Positions 1-10,005 of a stretch of 64,000 nucleotides of DNA are shown here, one piece after another (positions within the stretch are counted from its first letter, which is position 1; each line of letters opens with the position of its first letter). The notes under the pieces are model-generated. The model did not search any database, was not told the origin of the DNA, and saw only the letters and a program-made list of their open reading frames with translations. A program made the position numbers and the translations under genes. Source of the DNA: Hyphomicrobiales bacterium (lineage in GTDB: Bacteria; Pseudomonadota; Alphaproteobacteria; Rhizobiales; Rhizobiaceae); contig UICE01000002.1 of assembly GCA_900471815.1 (NCBI GenBank), positions 124,001 through 188,000 of the forward strand, given 5' to 3'.

Positions 1-871
1 GCTTATCGGAACCATATTTGCGCATGGCATCATCATAAGCGATGCGCGGAAATTCCTTGGTAACGCGCTTGCCTTCAGCAAATTCTTCGAAAACGCCGCG
101 CAGAACCGGTTCCATGGTAGTCAGAACGTCATTCTGTTCAACAAAACTCATTTCAACGTCGAGCTGATAAAACTCGCCCGGTAAACGATCCGCGCGCGGA
201 TCTTCATCGCGGAAGCAGGGTGCGATCTGGAAGTATCGGTCGAAACCGGACATCATGATCAACTGCTTATATTGCTGCGGCGCTTGCGGCAGAGCATAAA
301 ACTTGCCGGGATGAATACGGCTTGGCACGAGAAAGTCGCGCGCGCCTTCCGGCGAAGAAGCTGTCAGAATTGGCGTCGAGAATTCCGTGAAGTTGATCTC
401 ACTCATACGGCGGCGCATCGCAGCGATGATCTTCGTGCGCTGCATGATGTTCTTGTGCAGTGTATCGCGGCGCAGATCGAGGAAGCGGTACTTCAGGCGG
501 ATATCTTCCGGATAATCCAATTCGCCAAACACCGGCAAAGGTAGTTCCTTCGCAGCCGAGAGAACTTCGATCTCACGCGCGAAAACTTCGATCTCGCCGG
601 TCGGCATGTTGGCGTTTACCGTATCTTCGGTACGTGCCTTCACCTCACCGTCAACGCGGATAACCCATTCGCCCCGTACGGTTTCGGCAAGCTTGAAAGC
701 TGGCGAATCGGGATTGGCGACGATTTGCGTCAGGCCATAATGGTCGCGGATATCAATAAAGAGAATTCCGCCATGGTCGCGGACGCGGTGGACCCAACCT
801 GAAAGACGAACTGTCGAACCAACGTCCGATTTACGCAAGGCGGCGCAGGTATGGCTGCGGTAACGGTGCAT
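1..871 (-). CDS. aspS: aspartyl-tRNA synthetase, N-terminal 290 residues (cut by window edge)
   Basis: This protein charges tRNA-Asp (and often tRNA-Asn in alphaproteobacteria) with aspartate in the cytoplasm. The visible part begins [12 protein letters not shown]. It holds the N-terminal OB-fold anticodon-binding domain (about residues 15-105, with [11 protein letters not shown] and FIDIRDHYG). The start of the class II catalytic domain follows, with the motif 2 region around [10 protein letters not shown] (residues 255-265). The ATG at 871-869 matches the family's usual start. The remaining ~300 residues lie beyond base 1. It is divergent from rnd, with 141 bp between them for both promoters. 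The family assignment is very secure. Discriminating from non-discriminating specificity cannot be judged here. Confidence 0.97.
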   Translation of the reverse strand, partial: MHRYRSHTCAALRKSDVGSTVRLSGWVHRVRDHGGILFIDIRDHYGLTQIVANPDSPAFKLAETVRGEWVIRVDGEVKARTEDTVNANMPTGEIEVFAREIEVLSAAKELPLPVFGELDYPEDIRLKYRFLDLRRDTLHKNIMQRTKIIAAMRRRMSEINFTEFSTPILTASSPEGARDFLVPSRIHPGKFYALPQAPQQYKQLIMMSGFDRYFQIAPCFRDEDPRADRLPGEFYQLDVEMSFVEQNDVLTTMEPVLRGVFEEFAEGKRVTKEFPRIAYDDAMRKYGSDK

Positions 872-1012
872 GATATGTGCCTCTGATTAAATATGGCGAA
901 AAGACCGAGGATAAGCCCTCGACACGCCAAAGAATTTGGGCGGACAAGCGCATTTTGGAGCTGATTTGTCAAGAACCGAGACAAACCCATTCTCATTCGC
1001 TATAGAAAAATC

Positions 1013-2173
1013 ATGACCATGATTACAACCACAGATCAGCTTGAACAGGCTGTTGCCGCCCTTTCCCAATCAGACTTCGTGACTGTCGACACGGAATTCA
1101 TCCGCGAGACCACGTTCTGGCCGGAGCTTTGCGTTATCCAATTGGCATCGCCCGATCATACGGCGATTGTGGACGCGCTGGCCCCTGGCCTTGATCTTGC
1201 AGCGTTTTTTAAGCTGATGGCCGACGAAAAAATCGTGAAAGTGTTTCATGCGGCCCGCCAGGACATTGAAATCATCTTCCACCTTGGCAATCTGATCCCG
1301 CACCCGGTGTTCGATACACAGGTTGCGGCGATGGTTTGCGGCTTTGGCGATGCCATCGCTTATGACCAATTGGTGCAAAAGGTGGTTGGGGCACAAATCG
1401 ACAAATCTTCACGATTTACCGATTGGCGCAGGCGTCCTCTTTCCGAAAAGCAACTCGACTATGCTTTGGCGGACGTGACACATCTGCGCGATATTTACCT
1501 CCATTTGAAGGAAAGCCTTGAAGCCGAGGGCCGCACCGAATGGGTTCTGGACGAGATGAAAATTCTCACCGCGCGCGAAACCTATGACATGCATCCGGAC
1601 GATGCCTGGAAGCGGCTGAAGATGCGCCTGCGTAAGCCGGTGGAACTTGCCGTCCTACGCAGTGTGGCAGCATGGCGCGAACGCGAAGCGCGTGAACGCA
1701 ATGTGCCCCGCGGGCGTGTCATCAAGGATGACGCGATTTACGAGATCGCACAACAGCAGCCGCGCGATGCGGAAGCAATGTCACGCTTGCGAACGATTCC
1801 AAAGGGTTGGGAACGCTCCAGCATGGCAACAGGCTTGCTCAACGCTGTCAATCTGGCACTCGACCTGCCGAAGGATGAGATGCCCCGCTTGCCGAAACAA
1901 AGCGCTTCCCCGGAAGGCGCTGGAGCAGCTTCGGAGCTTTTGAAGGTGCTTCTTCGGCTTGTTACCGAAGAGCATGGCGTTGCCGCAAAGGTGGTGGCTA
2001 CCTCCGATGAAATCGACAGGATCGCTTCGGAAGGTGATGTTGATGACATTCCGGCATTGCAGGGATGGCGTCGCGAAGTCTTTGGAGAAAAGGCGCTTCA
2101 ACTGATCAATGGCGAGCTTTGCCTGAAATTCGAAAACAAGAAAATTCGGGCGCTGGTTCTTCCCAGTGAATGA
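1013..2173 (+). CDS. rnd: ribonuclease D
   Basis: This is a 3'-5' exoribonuclease of the DEDDy superfamily that trims tRNA and other small RNA 3' ends. The exonuclease core shows D26-T-E28, D84 in the FHAARQDIE motif, and Y150-xxx-D154 (DYALADVTHLRD), so all metal-binding residues are present. An HRDC-type helical domain follows (about residues 205-290). The length of 386 residues is close to the E. coli enzyme. ATGs at 1013 and 1019 are both possible starts; the first is used. It is transcribed divergently from aspS and ends in front of a good hairpin terminator. Confidence 0.96.
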   Translation: MTMITTTDQLEQAVAALSQSDFVTVDTEFIRETTFWPELCVIQLASPDHTAIVDALAPGLDLAAFFKLMADEKIVKVFHAARQDIEIIFHLGNLIPHPVFDTQVAAMVCGFGDAIAYDQLVQKVVGAQIDKSSRFTDWRRRPLSEKQLDYALADVTHLRDIYLHLKESLEAEGRTEWVLDEMKILTARETYDMHPDDAWKRLKMRLRKPVELAVLRSVAAWREREARERNVPRGRVIKDDAIYEIAQQQPRDAEAMSRLRTIPKGWERSSMATGLLNAVNLALDLPKDEMPRLPKQSASPEGAGAASELLKVLLRLVTEEHGVAAKVVATSDEIDRIASEGDVDDIPALQGWRREVFGEKALQLINGELCLKFENKKIRALVLPSE

Positions 2174-2226
2174 GGGTTGCAACTGACTGCACTCATTTTG
2201 CAGCCCATAGTTACAAAAATTCAGTC

Positions 2227-2263
2227 AAAACAGCCGGTTTTTCTGTGAAGACCCGGCTGTTTT
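2227..2263. terminator. hairpin terminator after rnd
   Basis: An 11-bp perfect inverted repeat (AAAACAGCCGG at 2227-2237 with CCGGCTGTTTT at 2253-2263) flanks a 15-nt loop and ends in a T run. It lies 53 bp after the rnd stop and resembles a Rho-independent terminator that could work on both strands. Confidence 0.8.
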
Positions 2264-2390
2264 CCTGCAAATTACTCAATTCGGCCAATTAACCCTATTG
2301 AGTTTCGATAATTCGGCCATCATCGAAGCATCGGGCTGAGAATTCAGGACATTGATCATTGCTATGATCCATGCCGCGAAGGTTTAAACT

Positions 2391-3305
2391 ATGACTGCTT
2401 CCTCCACTACAACGCCCGCTCTCGCCAAAGAGGTTGCGCTCCTTGCTGTACTCGCAACTTTATGGGGTGCCTCCTACACCTTCATCAGAATTGGTGTTGA
2501 AACCATCCCGCCGATCACCTTTATTGCTGCACGCACATTGATAGCCGGAGGGCTGTTGGTGGCGATCATTAAAATGCGTGGACTTTCGCTGCCTAAGGAC
2601 CCGGCGATCTGGAAGCGCTTTTTCATTCAAGCCTGTATCAACAGTGTTATCCCCTTTACCCTGATTGCCTGGGCCGAGCAGACGGTAAATGCCGGACTGG
2701 CGACTATCCTCAATTCGACCACGCCAATTTTCGCCTTTCTGCTGACGGTGCTGATTACGCGGCATGAAGCGGTGACGATGCGCAAGCTTTTGGGAACAAT
2801 TGCCGGTGTCATCGGGATCAGCCTGATTATCGGAATGGAAGCCTTTCAGGGGGTCGGCAAGGAACTGATAGCGCAACTGGCAATTGTGGCTGCAACAATC
2901 TCCTATGCCGCCGCTGCCATATTCGGACGGGGCTTCAAGGGGCTTGACCCGATGATGCCAGCCGCTGGTTCAATGGTTTGCGGCGCGGTGATACTTATCC
3001 CCGTCAGCTTGATTGTGGATCAGCCATGGACCATTGCGCCATCGGCTGACTCGCTGCTGGCACTGCTCGGTCTCTCGGTGTTTTCGACCGCCCTCGCCTT
3101 TGTTATCTATTTCCGGCTTATCCACACACTTGGCTCGGTGAGTACGACATCGCAGGCCTATCTGCGCGTTCCGATTGGTGTAGGAATCGGCGTTATTTTC
3201 CTTGGTGAAACTTTGGCCTCGACCGCATGGATCGGACTTGTATTCGTTGTCATAGGCGTTGCCGCCATGACATTTCCATCGCGCAAGAAGACTGTGCCCG
3301 TCTGA
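2391..3305 (+). CDS. EamA/DMT-family inner-membrane exporter
   Basis: This is a 304-residue, very hydrophobic protein with about ten predicted membrane segments in two repeated halves, the hallmark of the EamA (drug/metabolite transporter) family. The typical first-helix pattern LLAVLATLWGASYTFIRIGVE is present near residues 17-37, and the second half starts around residue 155. Family members export amino acids, nucleosides or metabolites; the substrate cannot be read from sequence. It stands alone between the rnd terminator and the convergent serine hydrolase, whose stop codon abuts its own with no spacer. A second EamA protein lies at 29678-30520. Confidence 0.9.
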   Translation: MTASSTTTPALAKEVALLAVLATLWGASYTFIRIGVETIPPITFIAARTLIAGGLLVAIIKMRGLSLPKDPAIWKRFFIQACINSVIPFTLIAWAEQTVNAGLATILNSTTPIFAFLLTVLITRHEAVTMRKLLGTIAGVIGISLIIGMEAFQGVGKELIAQLAIVAATISYAAAAIFGRGFKGLDPMMPAAGSMVCGAVILIPVSLIVDQPWTIAPSADSLLALLGLSVFSTALAFVIYFRLIHTLGSVSTTSQAYLRVPIGVGIGVIFLGETLASTAWIGLVFVVIGVAAMTFPSRKKTVPV

Positions 3306-4367
3306 TCAACCTATGGCAGCTTCTGCTGCCGGGACAATTCGGGTGGCCAAAAGATCGTGCAGTTGGCGCACATAGCCGGAGCGACCGGAAGGAGCTGCGG
3401 TGTTTGAGGTCATCACCGCTACCACGGATGCATGGGGCACGACATAGATCATCTGGCCGCCATAGCCCCAGGCATAATAGAACGGCTTGCTATCCGGCAT
3501 ATAAGAGATGAACCAGCCCAGACCATAGCTATCGCCAGTAAATGGCGAGCTGGTTCGAGGCTTCCACGATTCTTCGATCCAGGCAGCTGGCACGATTTGC
3601 TTGCCGCCGCTCTTTCCGCCCTCAAGAAACATTTTGCCAAAGGCGAGCATGGCCCGCGGCGACAATTCCATGTCATTGCCGCCGAAATAAATGCCCTGCG
3701 GATCACGTGGCCAAGGTGGAATAGTGATGTCCAGCGGTTCGCCCAGCCAATCGCGCGCAATCTGCAATGTCGTTCGACCCGTCTTGCGGGTGAGCATTGC
3801 GGATATGAGATGCGAATTGCCGGTTGAGTAAAGCATGCGCCCGCCCGGCTCATCGACGAAATCTCGAGCGAGCGCATAACGAACCCAATCGGAGCTCTCG
3901 ACCCAGCGGCCATAATTGGGGCCGGATGTACGATCAAGCCCCGCCTGCATGGAAAGCAGATTGCCGAGCGTTATTCGCGCCAGCCGAGGATCACGATCCT
4001 GCGGCAGCTTATTCGACAGGATTGGCGCGACAAGCTCGTCCAATCCGGAAAAAACTTTGCGCTCAATGGCTATGCCAGCCAAGGTCGCAATGATTGTCTT
4101 GGAAACCGATTTGACATTGACGGGACGATCTATGGCGGGACCATGGAAACGGTGCTCAATCTGGGTCTGCCCGCCGGCATATACGATCATCGTCTGGAGT
4201 GCTGGAAAAGACGAAGCCTGTTCAATGATCTGGCTCGTTGCAACACTATCCAAAGCCACAGCTTTGCCTGGAACCTGTGCAAAAGAGAACGAAGGGGCCA
4301 AAGCGCCCGCTCCACCGGCAAGGGTGGCCAAGATGAAGCTGCGGCGATTAACCGGATAGGTTTTCAT
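3306..4367 (-). CDS. Tat-exported serine hydrolase, beta-lactamase/class C (AmpC-like) fold
   Basis: A 353-residue protein with a twin-arginine signal (N-R8-R9-S-F followed by a hydrophobic stretch ending FSFAQ near residue 31). This predicts export of a folded enzyme to the periplasm. The beta-lactamase class C/EstB fold is supported by S87-V-S-K90 (SxxK nucleophile and base) and Y180-S-T-G-N184. A late W-G-Y-G-G segment takes the place of the KTG motif. Family members act as esterases, D-aminopeptidases or transpeptidase-like hydrolases, and true beta-lactam resistance is less likely for this subgroup. It runs convergently with the EamA exporter. The 227-bp gap upstream is shared with the divergent MFS gene. 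Confidence 0.88.
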   Translation of the reverse strand: MKTYPVNRRSFILATLAGGAGALAPSFSFAQVPGKAVALDSVATSQIIEQASSFPALQTMIVYAGGQTQIEHRFHGPAIDRPVNVKSVSKTIIATLAGIAIERKVFSGLDELVAPILSNKLPQDRDPRLARITLGNLLSMQAGLDRTSGPNYGRWVESSDWVRYALARDFVDEPGGRMLYSTGNSHLISAMLTRKTGRTTLQIARDWLGEPLDITIPPWPRDPQGIYFGGNDMELSPRAMLAFGKMFLEGGKSGGKQIVPAAWIEESWKPRTSSPFTGDSYGLGWFISYMPDSKPFYYAWGYGGQMIYVVPHASVVAVMTSNTAAPSGRSGYVRQLHDLLATRIVPAAEAAIG

Positions 4368-4594
4368 GCGGCGACTTTGACGAGCATGAAGCGGTACGGC
4401 AACTCAACTCCGCTCACATGCGTGTGATCATATCGGCTTGTCGCAGAATTGAGTGATCAACTATAGGCATGCCCGCCAAGGCCATGACCAGAGCAAATTC
4501 CCAAAGCAAAAATTACCGATCGCAACAAATTTGAGGGAGTTCTGCAAGAAAACTGATAGAGGTCGAGGTCTCTTCCTCTCGGTGCAAACAATCC

Positions 4595-5809
4595 ATGACT
4601 TCTTCGATCAGTTTCCGCGAGCGCATCGCTCTTTATGCTTTTCTGACCTCGCTGACATCCATTAGCATTGACGCGCTGTTGCCAGGGTTGCGCCAAATCG
4701 GAGAAGACGTTGTTGGCGGGCCGCCGCTATCCACACAGCACATCATATCGCTCTTCATTTTCGGCATGGCCGTCGGCGAGCTGCTACTAGGGCCCCTATC
4801 CGATGCCATGGGACGCAAGAAAGCGCTTGTGCTTGGCCTTGGCATTTATGCAGTTGGAACCATTATTGCGATGCTGGCCGGATCGCTGGAAGTAGTGATT
4901 CTTGGTCGGATTCTTCAGGGCGTCGGCGTATCCGGCCCCAAGATAGCTACACGCGCCATGATCCGTGACCAGTTTGAGGGCGACGCAATGGCTCGCGTAA
5001 TGTCCTTGATGTTCACCCTCTTCATTATGGTGCCGATGCTGGCTCCAGCTATGGCGCAGGCAGTGATTTTTATGGCTGGATGGCGTGCCATTTTCGGCAT
5101 TTACCTCGCTATGGCGATGATCCTGGGTCTTTGGCTGGTGATTCGGCAACCGGAAACACTGCCGGTCGACAAACGCATATCCTTCCGGCCGAAACTCTTG
5201 ATACGGAATGGCAGGCGCATTTTGGCAAAACGCCGTGTGACGCTGCTGATCGTCGCGACCGGGATGGTGTTCGGATCACAGCTGCTTTACCTCAGCACGG
5301 CAGCCGATTTGTTTTTCGACGCTTATGAGATCAAGGAAACATTTCCCTTTTATTTTGCGGTGCTGGCCGCAGGAATTGGACTTGCATCATTTCTCAATGC
5401 CAAGCTCGTACAGCGGTTTGGAACGGATGCCATGACGCGTGCAGCCTTTATGGGATTGGCAATAATCGGTCTTCTGATGTTGATTGCATCCGTGCTCTGG
5501 CGTGGGCACTTGCCTCTGGTGGTCCTGATGGTCTTCACCTTTTCAGCCTTCTTTACCATCGGCATATTGTTCGGAAACCTCAATGCCATGGCTATGCGCT
5601 CTCTGGGACAGGTTGCTGGCTTGGGCGCATCTTTGATCGCATCCGGATCGAGCCTTATTGCCACCCTGTTCGCCATCGCTATAGGGAGCTTCTATGATGG
5701 TATGACAATGTATCTGGCGGCAGGATTCTTTATCGCTGGTATCAGTTCGCTCGCTTTGGCGCATTTCGCTATGAAAAGCGACGCTTCGCCGGTAGAGGCG
5801 GCGCGTTGA
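4595..5809 (+). CDS. Bcr/CflA-type MFS drug exporter
   Basis: A 404-residue major facilitator with about twelve membrane segments. The loop 2-3 signature GELLLGPLSDAMGRKKAL (near residues 56-73) and the motif C-like GRILQGVGVSGPKIATRAMIRD (near residues 102-123) are typical of the 12-TMS Bcr/CflA drug:H+ antiporter group. Bcr/CflA proteins export bicyclomycin, chloramphenicol or cysteine; the substrate here is unknown. The start ATG at 4595 gives the expected short N-terminus (MTSSISFRERIALYAF). It is divergent from the serine hydrolase and convergent with the Ppx/GppA gene, leaving 6 bp between stops, so the two 3' ends almost overlap. Confidence 0.9.
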   Translation: MTSSISFRERIALYAFLTSLTSISIDALLPGLRQIGEDVVGGPPLSTQHIISLFIFGMAVGELLLGPLSDAMGRKKALVLGLGIYAVGTIIAMLAGSLEVVILGRILQGVGVSGPKIATRAMIRDQFEGDAMARVMSLMFTLFIMVPMLAPAMAQAVIFMAGWRAIFGIYLAMAMILGLWLVIRQPETLPVDKRISFRPKLLIRNGRRILAKRRVTLLIVATGMVFGSQLLYLSTAADLFFDAYEIKETFPFYFAVLAAGIGLASFLNAKLVQRFGTDAMTRAAFMGLAIIGLLMLIASVLWRGHLPLVVLMVFTFSAFFTIGILFGNLNAMAMRSLGQVAGLGASLIASGSSLIATLFAIAIGSFYDGMTMYLAAGFFIAGISSLALAHFAMKSDASPVEAAR

Positions 5810-5815
5810 ACAAGA

Positions 5816-7327
5816 TTACTTACCAACTTCCATTTTAAGCGGCTTGCCGATGAGCTTTGCCAATTGTTGCAAGCGTCCTTCGGTGACATCGCCGATGAGA
5901 TCAGCTTTCGATTTATCCACCACAAGGCTGATGCCATCAGAGGTGTTTTTCCACGAAAGATACGGCACGACGCCGGACATGGAAGCCGAAAATGGATAGG
6001 TAATCCGCATGATGGCGGCCAGAAGACGCGAGAACTCCAAAAGTCGCGGGCTGGCAATCGCCGCAAGCTCCGGGTCCGGTACGCTATTGGCAACCCCTTC
6101 ATGACGGAAGAAATTGGCAAGCGCTATATAGGCGCGGCCAGGATGATCAATGCCGACAAAAGCGGCATTGGAGATCATGTTCAGCGCCTGGCTGCCGCGA
6201 TAATCGGGATGCGCCCGCCAGCTTATATCTGCAATCAGGCAGGCCGCGCGCCGGTAGCGCTTCTCATCATCAGTCTCTTTATAACCCAGCGCCGCGAAAG
6301 CATCGCCGCTCCAGTCGGCAAGTTCACGCGCATAGGCAGGCGAACGTGCACGCAGTGTCGCCAGTTCCTCGGCGGCAGAAATGAGCGGGTCATTCAACTG
6401 CTCGCTCTCGGGCAAGAGCGAATAGAGAAAGCCCTCACGCACGCCAAGTGCCGAAAAGACTACTTTCGACGGCTTCATGATCTTGATTGTTTCAAGCAAT
6501 GCAATGGCGCCGTAGGACAAGAGCGCCCGGCGGTTTTTTGAGACATCCTCAATGCCGCGCATATTGTCCACATCACCGACAGCAACGCGCTTGAGGAAGC
6601 GCTGGGCTTCTTCGAACGGAATTTCATAATGATGCATGACGTGGAGCGGATAATGTTCCGCACTCATATGCAGCTTGGCAAGGTTTCGCCACGTTCCTCC
6701 AACCGCGTAAAAGGCCCTGCCCTTGCCATTAGCAAGAAGCTTGGCTGTGCCCAGGGTTTTTTGAGCGATGCTCAGCGCTTCGGTCAAATCGCCTTCAGAC
6801 ATATCCTGCAGGCGCAGACCGCCAAGGGGCAAGGTTATGCCATCACCGATCTTACGGCCTTTGACGTCGACGAGTTCCAAACTGCCGCCGCCAAGATCGC
6901 CCGCAATGCCGTCAGGATCGTGAAAACCTGAAATGATGCCAAGCGCCGAATAATAAGCTTCTTCCCGGCCCGACAGAACCTTGATCGGCTCTTCAAGGAT
7001 GGCTTCCGCTTCGCGGATAAATTGCGAGCCATTTTCTGCCTCACGAGCGGCGGCAGTGGCAAGCACATCCAGCGACACGGCACCAGCCTGCTCGGCAAGC
7101 GCGCGAAACCGGCGGAGCGCGCGCAAGGCGCTCTGCACGGCTTTGGCATTCAGCTTTTTGGTTTTGACCAGTCCCTTGCCAAGACCACACAATATCTTTT
7201 CATTGAAAAGAACCGTGGGCGAGCGCGTGACACCTTCGTAAACCACAAGACGCACGGAATTCGAGCCGATGTCGATGACAGCGGCCGGTCGGCGTCCCTG
7301 CACACGTCCCTGTGCTGCCGATATCAT
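5816..7327 (-). CDS. ppx: Ppx/GppA family phosphatase (exopolyphosphatase)
   Basis: The Ppx/GppA family belongs to the ASKHA (actin/hexokinase) superfamily and degrades polyphosphate and/or pppGpp. Phosphate-1 motif AVIDIGSNSVRLVVYE lies at residues 16-31. The phosphate-2 motif GDLGGGSLELVDV follows near residues 143-155, and a C-terminal HD-like helical region makes the protein 503 residues, similar to E. coli Ppx. It lies 58 bp downstream of ppk on the same strand, so synthesis and breakdown of polyphosphate are probably co-transcribed. The choice between Ppx and GppA activity rests on this neighbour and is an inference. Confidence 0.93.
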   Translation of the reverse strand: MISAAQGRVQGRRPAAVIDIGSNSVRLVVYEGVTRSPTVLFNEKILCGLGKGLVKTKKLNAKAVQSALRALRRFRALAEQAGAVSLDVLATAAAREAENGSQFIREAEAILEEPIKVLSGREEAYYSALGIISGFHDPDGIAGDLGGGSLELVDVKGRKIGDGITLPLGGLRLQDMSEGDLTEALSIAQKTLGTAKLLANGKGRAFYAVGGTWRNLAKLHMSAEHYPLHVMHHYEIPFEEAQRFLKRVAVGDVDNMRGIEDVSKNRRALLSYGAIALLETIKIMKPSKVVFSALGVREGFLYSLLPESEQLNDPLISAAEELATLRARSPAYARELADWSGDAFAALGYKETDDEKRYRRAACLIADISWRAHPDYRGSQALNMISNAAFVGIDHPGRAYIALANFFRHEGVANSVPDPELAAIASPRLLEFSRLLAAIMRITYPFSASMSGVVPYLSWKNTSDGISLVVDKSKADLIGDVTEGRLQQLAKLIGKPLKMEVGK

Positions 7328-7385
7328 AAAGTCTGGGTTCCCAAACCGGTATATCGGCAGTCACCAGAGAAAGTCGCAATTAAAT

Positions 7386-9581
7386 TCATTTTTCTTTCGC
7401 CGCTTTCCGCTTGCGATGGGCAATCAATCGAGGCGCAGAAGATTTCAGCGACTTGCCACGGCCTGAAAGGCTAGGATTGGTCATGAAATATTCCTGCGCA
7501 TTAAAAGCATCCTCCCCATCGGCGGGAGCGATCCGCCGCGAGGTTCCATCTGCAAGTAGCTCATAACTCTGCTGGTTGTCGAGAAGGTTTGCCAGCATAA
7601 TCTGTGAAAGAACCTGTTGATGCACAGTTGGATTGGTGATGGGCACCAAAGTTTCAACACGGCGGTCAAGATTACGGGTCATCATATCGGCTGACCCGAA
7701 ATAGACCAGAGCGTTTTCCGATGGGAGCGGCTTGCCATTGCCAAAACAGAAAATACGGCTGTGTTCAAGGAAGCGGCCCACGATGGACTTTGCGCGAATA
7801 TTCTCCGAAAGCCCCGGCACCTGCGGACGCAGGCAGCAAATGCCACGCACGACGAGATCAATTTCCACACCGGCACTGCTGGCTTCATAAAGCGCATCGA
7901 TAATCTTCGCATCGACCAGCGAATTCATTTTCATCCAGATTGCGGCAGGACGGCCAGCTTTCGCATGGGCGATTTCCTCGGCAATATGCTGAAGAATGCG
8001 AGGACGCAGCGTGATCGGGGAAACGGCAAGCTGCATTTCGCCGGAAGGCGGCGTATAGCCTGTGATGTAGTTGAAGATTTGCGCCACGTCGCGGCCAATT
8101 GAAGGCTCGCATGTGAAGAACGACAGATCCGTATAAATCTTTGCGGTGATGGGGTGATAATTGCCGGTGCCCAGATGCACATAGCTGCGCAACTTGTTTT
8201 CTTCGCGGCGCACGACCAGCGACATTTTCGCATGGGTTTTCAACTCGATAAAGCCGAAAACGACCTGTACGCCAGCGCGCTCCAGATCGCGGGCCCAGCG
8301 AATATTGGCCTCTTCATCGAAACGCGCCTTAAGTTCGATCAAGGCAGTAACGGACTTACCGGCATCTGCGGCATCAATCAGCGCACGCACGATCGGGCTA
8401 TCATTTGAAGTACGGTAAAGTGTCTGCTTGATTGCAACGACATCCGGATCGGCAGCGGCCTGACGCAGAAATTGCACCACGACATCGAAGGATTCGTAAG
8501 GGTGATGGACGATGATGTCTTTCTCGCGAATCGCTGCGAAGCAGTCGCCACCATGTTCCCGCACACGTTCAGGAAAACGCGGATTGTAAGGAACAAACTT
8601 CAGGTCCGGGCGCGCGATGCTGACAATTTCCGAAATCATATTGAGCGCAAGCAGACCGCCAAGCACGCTGATGCGATTATCTGGCACACCCAGCTCCGTA
8701 GCCACAAAGCTGCGCAGGGATTCAGGCATTTCATCATCAAATTCGATGCGGATCACCTGACCGCGGCGACGGCGCTTCAGGGCGCTTTCGAACAGGCGAA
8801 CCAGATCTTCCGCCTCTTCCTCGACTTCAATATCGCTGTCACGGATGATGCGGAACGTGCCGGCACCCTTGACCTCATAGCCAGGGAAAAGCCGCCCAGT
8901 GAAAAGGCTGATCGCATCTTCAAGAGATAAGAAGCGGTAGCGACCGCTATCATCCGGTATCTGGATAAAGCGCTTGAGCGCCTGCGGCAGGCGCAGGAGC
9001 GCCGTCATTGGGCGGTTATCCGTGCTGCGGTTCAGCAGCATGGCAATGGTGAAGCCCAGATTTGGGATAAATGGAAAAGGATGCGCCGGATCAATGGCCA
9101 AGGGTGTTAGCACAGGATAGATGGTTTCGAGAAAATGATCCTCCAGCCATTCCTGCTCAGCTTTGGTCAAACGATCAGGCCGAACAATTTCGATATTCTC
9201 CCTGATCAATTCCTCGCGCAAGGCACTCAGACGCAGCTGCTGGGCGGCTTGAAGTTTGCCGACTTCCTCGAGAACGAATTCCAGCTGTTCCTGCGGCGTG
9301 CGTCCATCATCACTGCGACTGGAGACGTTTTCGCGCACCTGCCCGGCCAGACCGGCAATGCGCACCATGAAGAACTCATCCAGATTGGCAGCCGAAATAG
9401 ACAGAAAGCGCAGGCGCTCAAGCAAGGGCTGGTGGGTATTTTGCGCTTCTTCAAGCACGCGGCGATTAAATTGCAGCCAGGAGAATTCGCGGTTGACGAA
9501 GCGATCAACGCTGGTGTGCAGATCCGGCAGAGAGACATTCTCAACAGGCTGCGGAATGGTGGGCGATTGGTCGTTCATCAA
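7386..9581 (-). CDS. ppk1: polyphosphate kinase 1
   Basis: PPK1 reversibly polymerises the gamma phosphate of ATP into polyphosphate and is membrane associated. All four domains are present in 731 residues. The N domain starts at [20 protein letters not shown] (residues 27-46). The head domain follows at about 130-330, and then the two phospholipase-D-like C domains. The autophosphorylated histidine is H450 in the ELKTHAKM segment, followed by [13 protein letters not shown]. The start could be either of the first two methionines. Its upstream neighbour is the divergent CHCC zinc-finger gene; ppx follows on the same strand. Confidence 0.97.
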   Translation of the reverse strand: MMNDQSPTIPQPVENVSLPDLHTSVDRFVNREFSWLQFNRRVLEEAQNTHQPLLERLRFLSISAANLDEFFMVRIAGLAGQVRENVSSRSDDGRTPQEQLEFVLEEVGKLQAAQQLRLSALREELIRENIEIVRPDRLTKAEQEWLEDHFLETIYPVLTPLAIDPAHPFPFIPNLGFTIAMLLNRSTDNRPMTALLRLPQALKRFIQIPDDSGRYRFLSLEDAISLFTGRLFPGYEVKGAGTFRIIRDSDIEVEEEAEDLVRLFESALKRRRRGQVIRIEFDDEMPESLRSFVATELGVPDNRISVLGGLLALNMISEIVSIARPDLKFVPYNPRFPERVREHGGDCFAAIREKDIIVHHPYESFDVVVQFLRQAAADPDVVAIKQTLYRTSNDSPIVRALIDAADAGKSVTALIELKARFDEEANIRWARDLERAGVQVVFGFIELKTHAKMSLVVRREENKLRSYVHLGTGNYHPITAKIYTDLSFFTCEPSIGRDVAQIFNYITGYTPPSGEMQLAVSPITLRPRILQHIAEEIAHAKAGRPAAIWMKMNSLVDAKIIDALYEASSAGVEIDLVVRGICCLRPQVPGLSENIRAKSIVGRFLEHSRIFCFGNGKPLPSENALVYFGSADMMTRNLDRRVETLVPITNPTVHQQVLSQIMLANLLDNQQSYELLADGTSRRIAPADGEDAFNAQEYFMTNPSLSGRGKSLKSSAPRLIAHRKRKAAKEK

Positions 9582-9759
9582 TATTCTCCAGCTAAAAAAA
9601 TTTCCCGCAAAATGCGGACTTAAGAGCGCACCATAGACAAGTCTTTTGACAGTTTGATAGCAATCGTCTTGAAATCGTAATCAGGATGATACAAACCGAA
9701 GCGAAAGAGAAGTCAAATGCCAAACATGCGTATTTGACGAGACGATTCAGGAGCGAAAA

Positions 9760-10005
9760 ATGGCTGGCCACAGCATCCCTCATTTCCAGAACAGCGCAGG
9801 ACATGCGACCATTGCCATCGGCGTGAAGGAATTCATGTGCGTGGGTGCCAACCCGCCTTTCGACCATCCGCATGTGTTTCTCGATCTGGGCGATGACAAT
9901 GAAAAAGTTTGCCCCTATTGCTCCACGCTTTACCGCTATGACGCTTCGCTGCATGCCGATGAGACCGTCCCAGCGGGTTGCACCTATGTGGACAGGGCCG
10001 CTTGA
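9760..10005 (+). CDS. CHCC-type zinc-finger protein (zf-CHCC, NDUFS6-like)
   Basis: An 81-residue protein with the zf-CHCC signature: C27, H36, C51 and C54 (the last pair as CPYC). The pattern FxCxGxxPPxDHPHVFL is shared with the mitochondrial complex I accessory subunit NDUFS6 and its alphaproteobacterial homologues. Family knowledge suggests zinc binding and, in some species, association with complex I; no experiment is implied here. A separate NDUFS4-like gene is present at 23084-23389. The stop codon overlaps a TTG codon that is the likely start of the following FAD monooxygenase. Confidence 0.88.
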   Translation: MAGHSIPHFQNSAGHATIAIGVKEFMCVGANPPFDHPHVFLDLGDDNEKVCPYCSTLYRYDASLHADETVPAGCTYVDRAA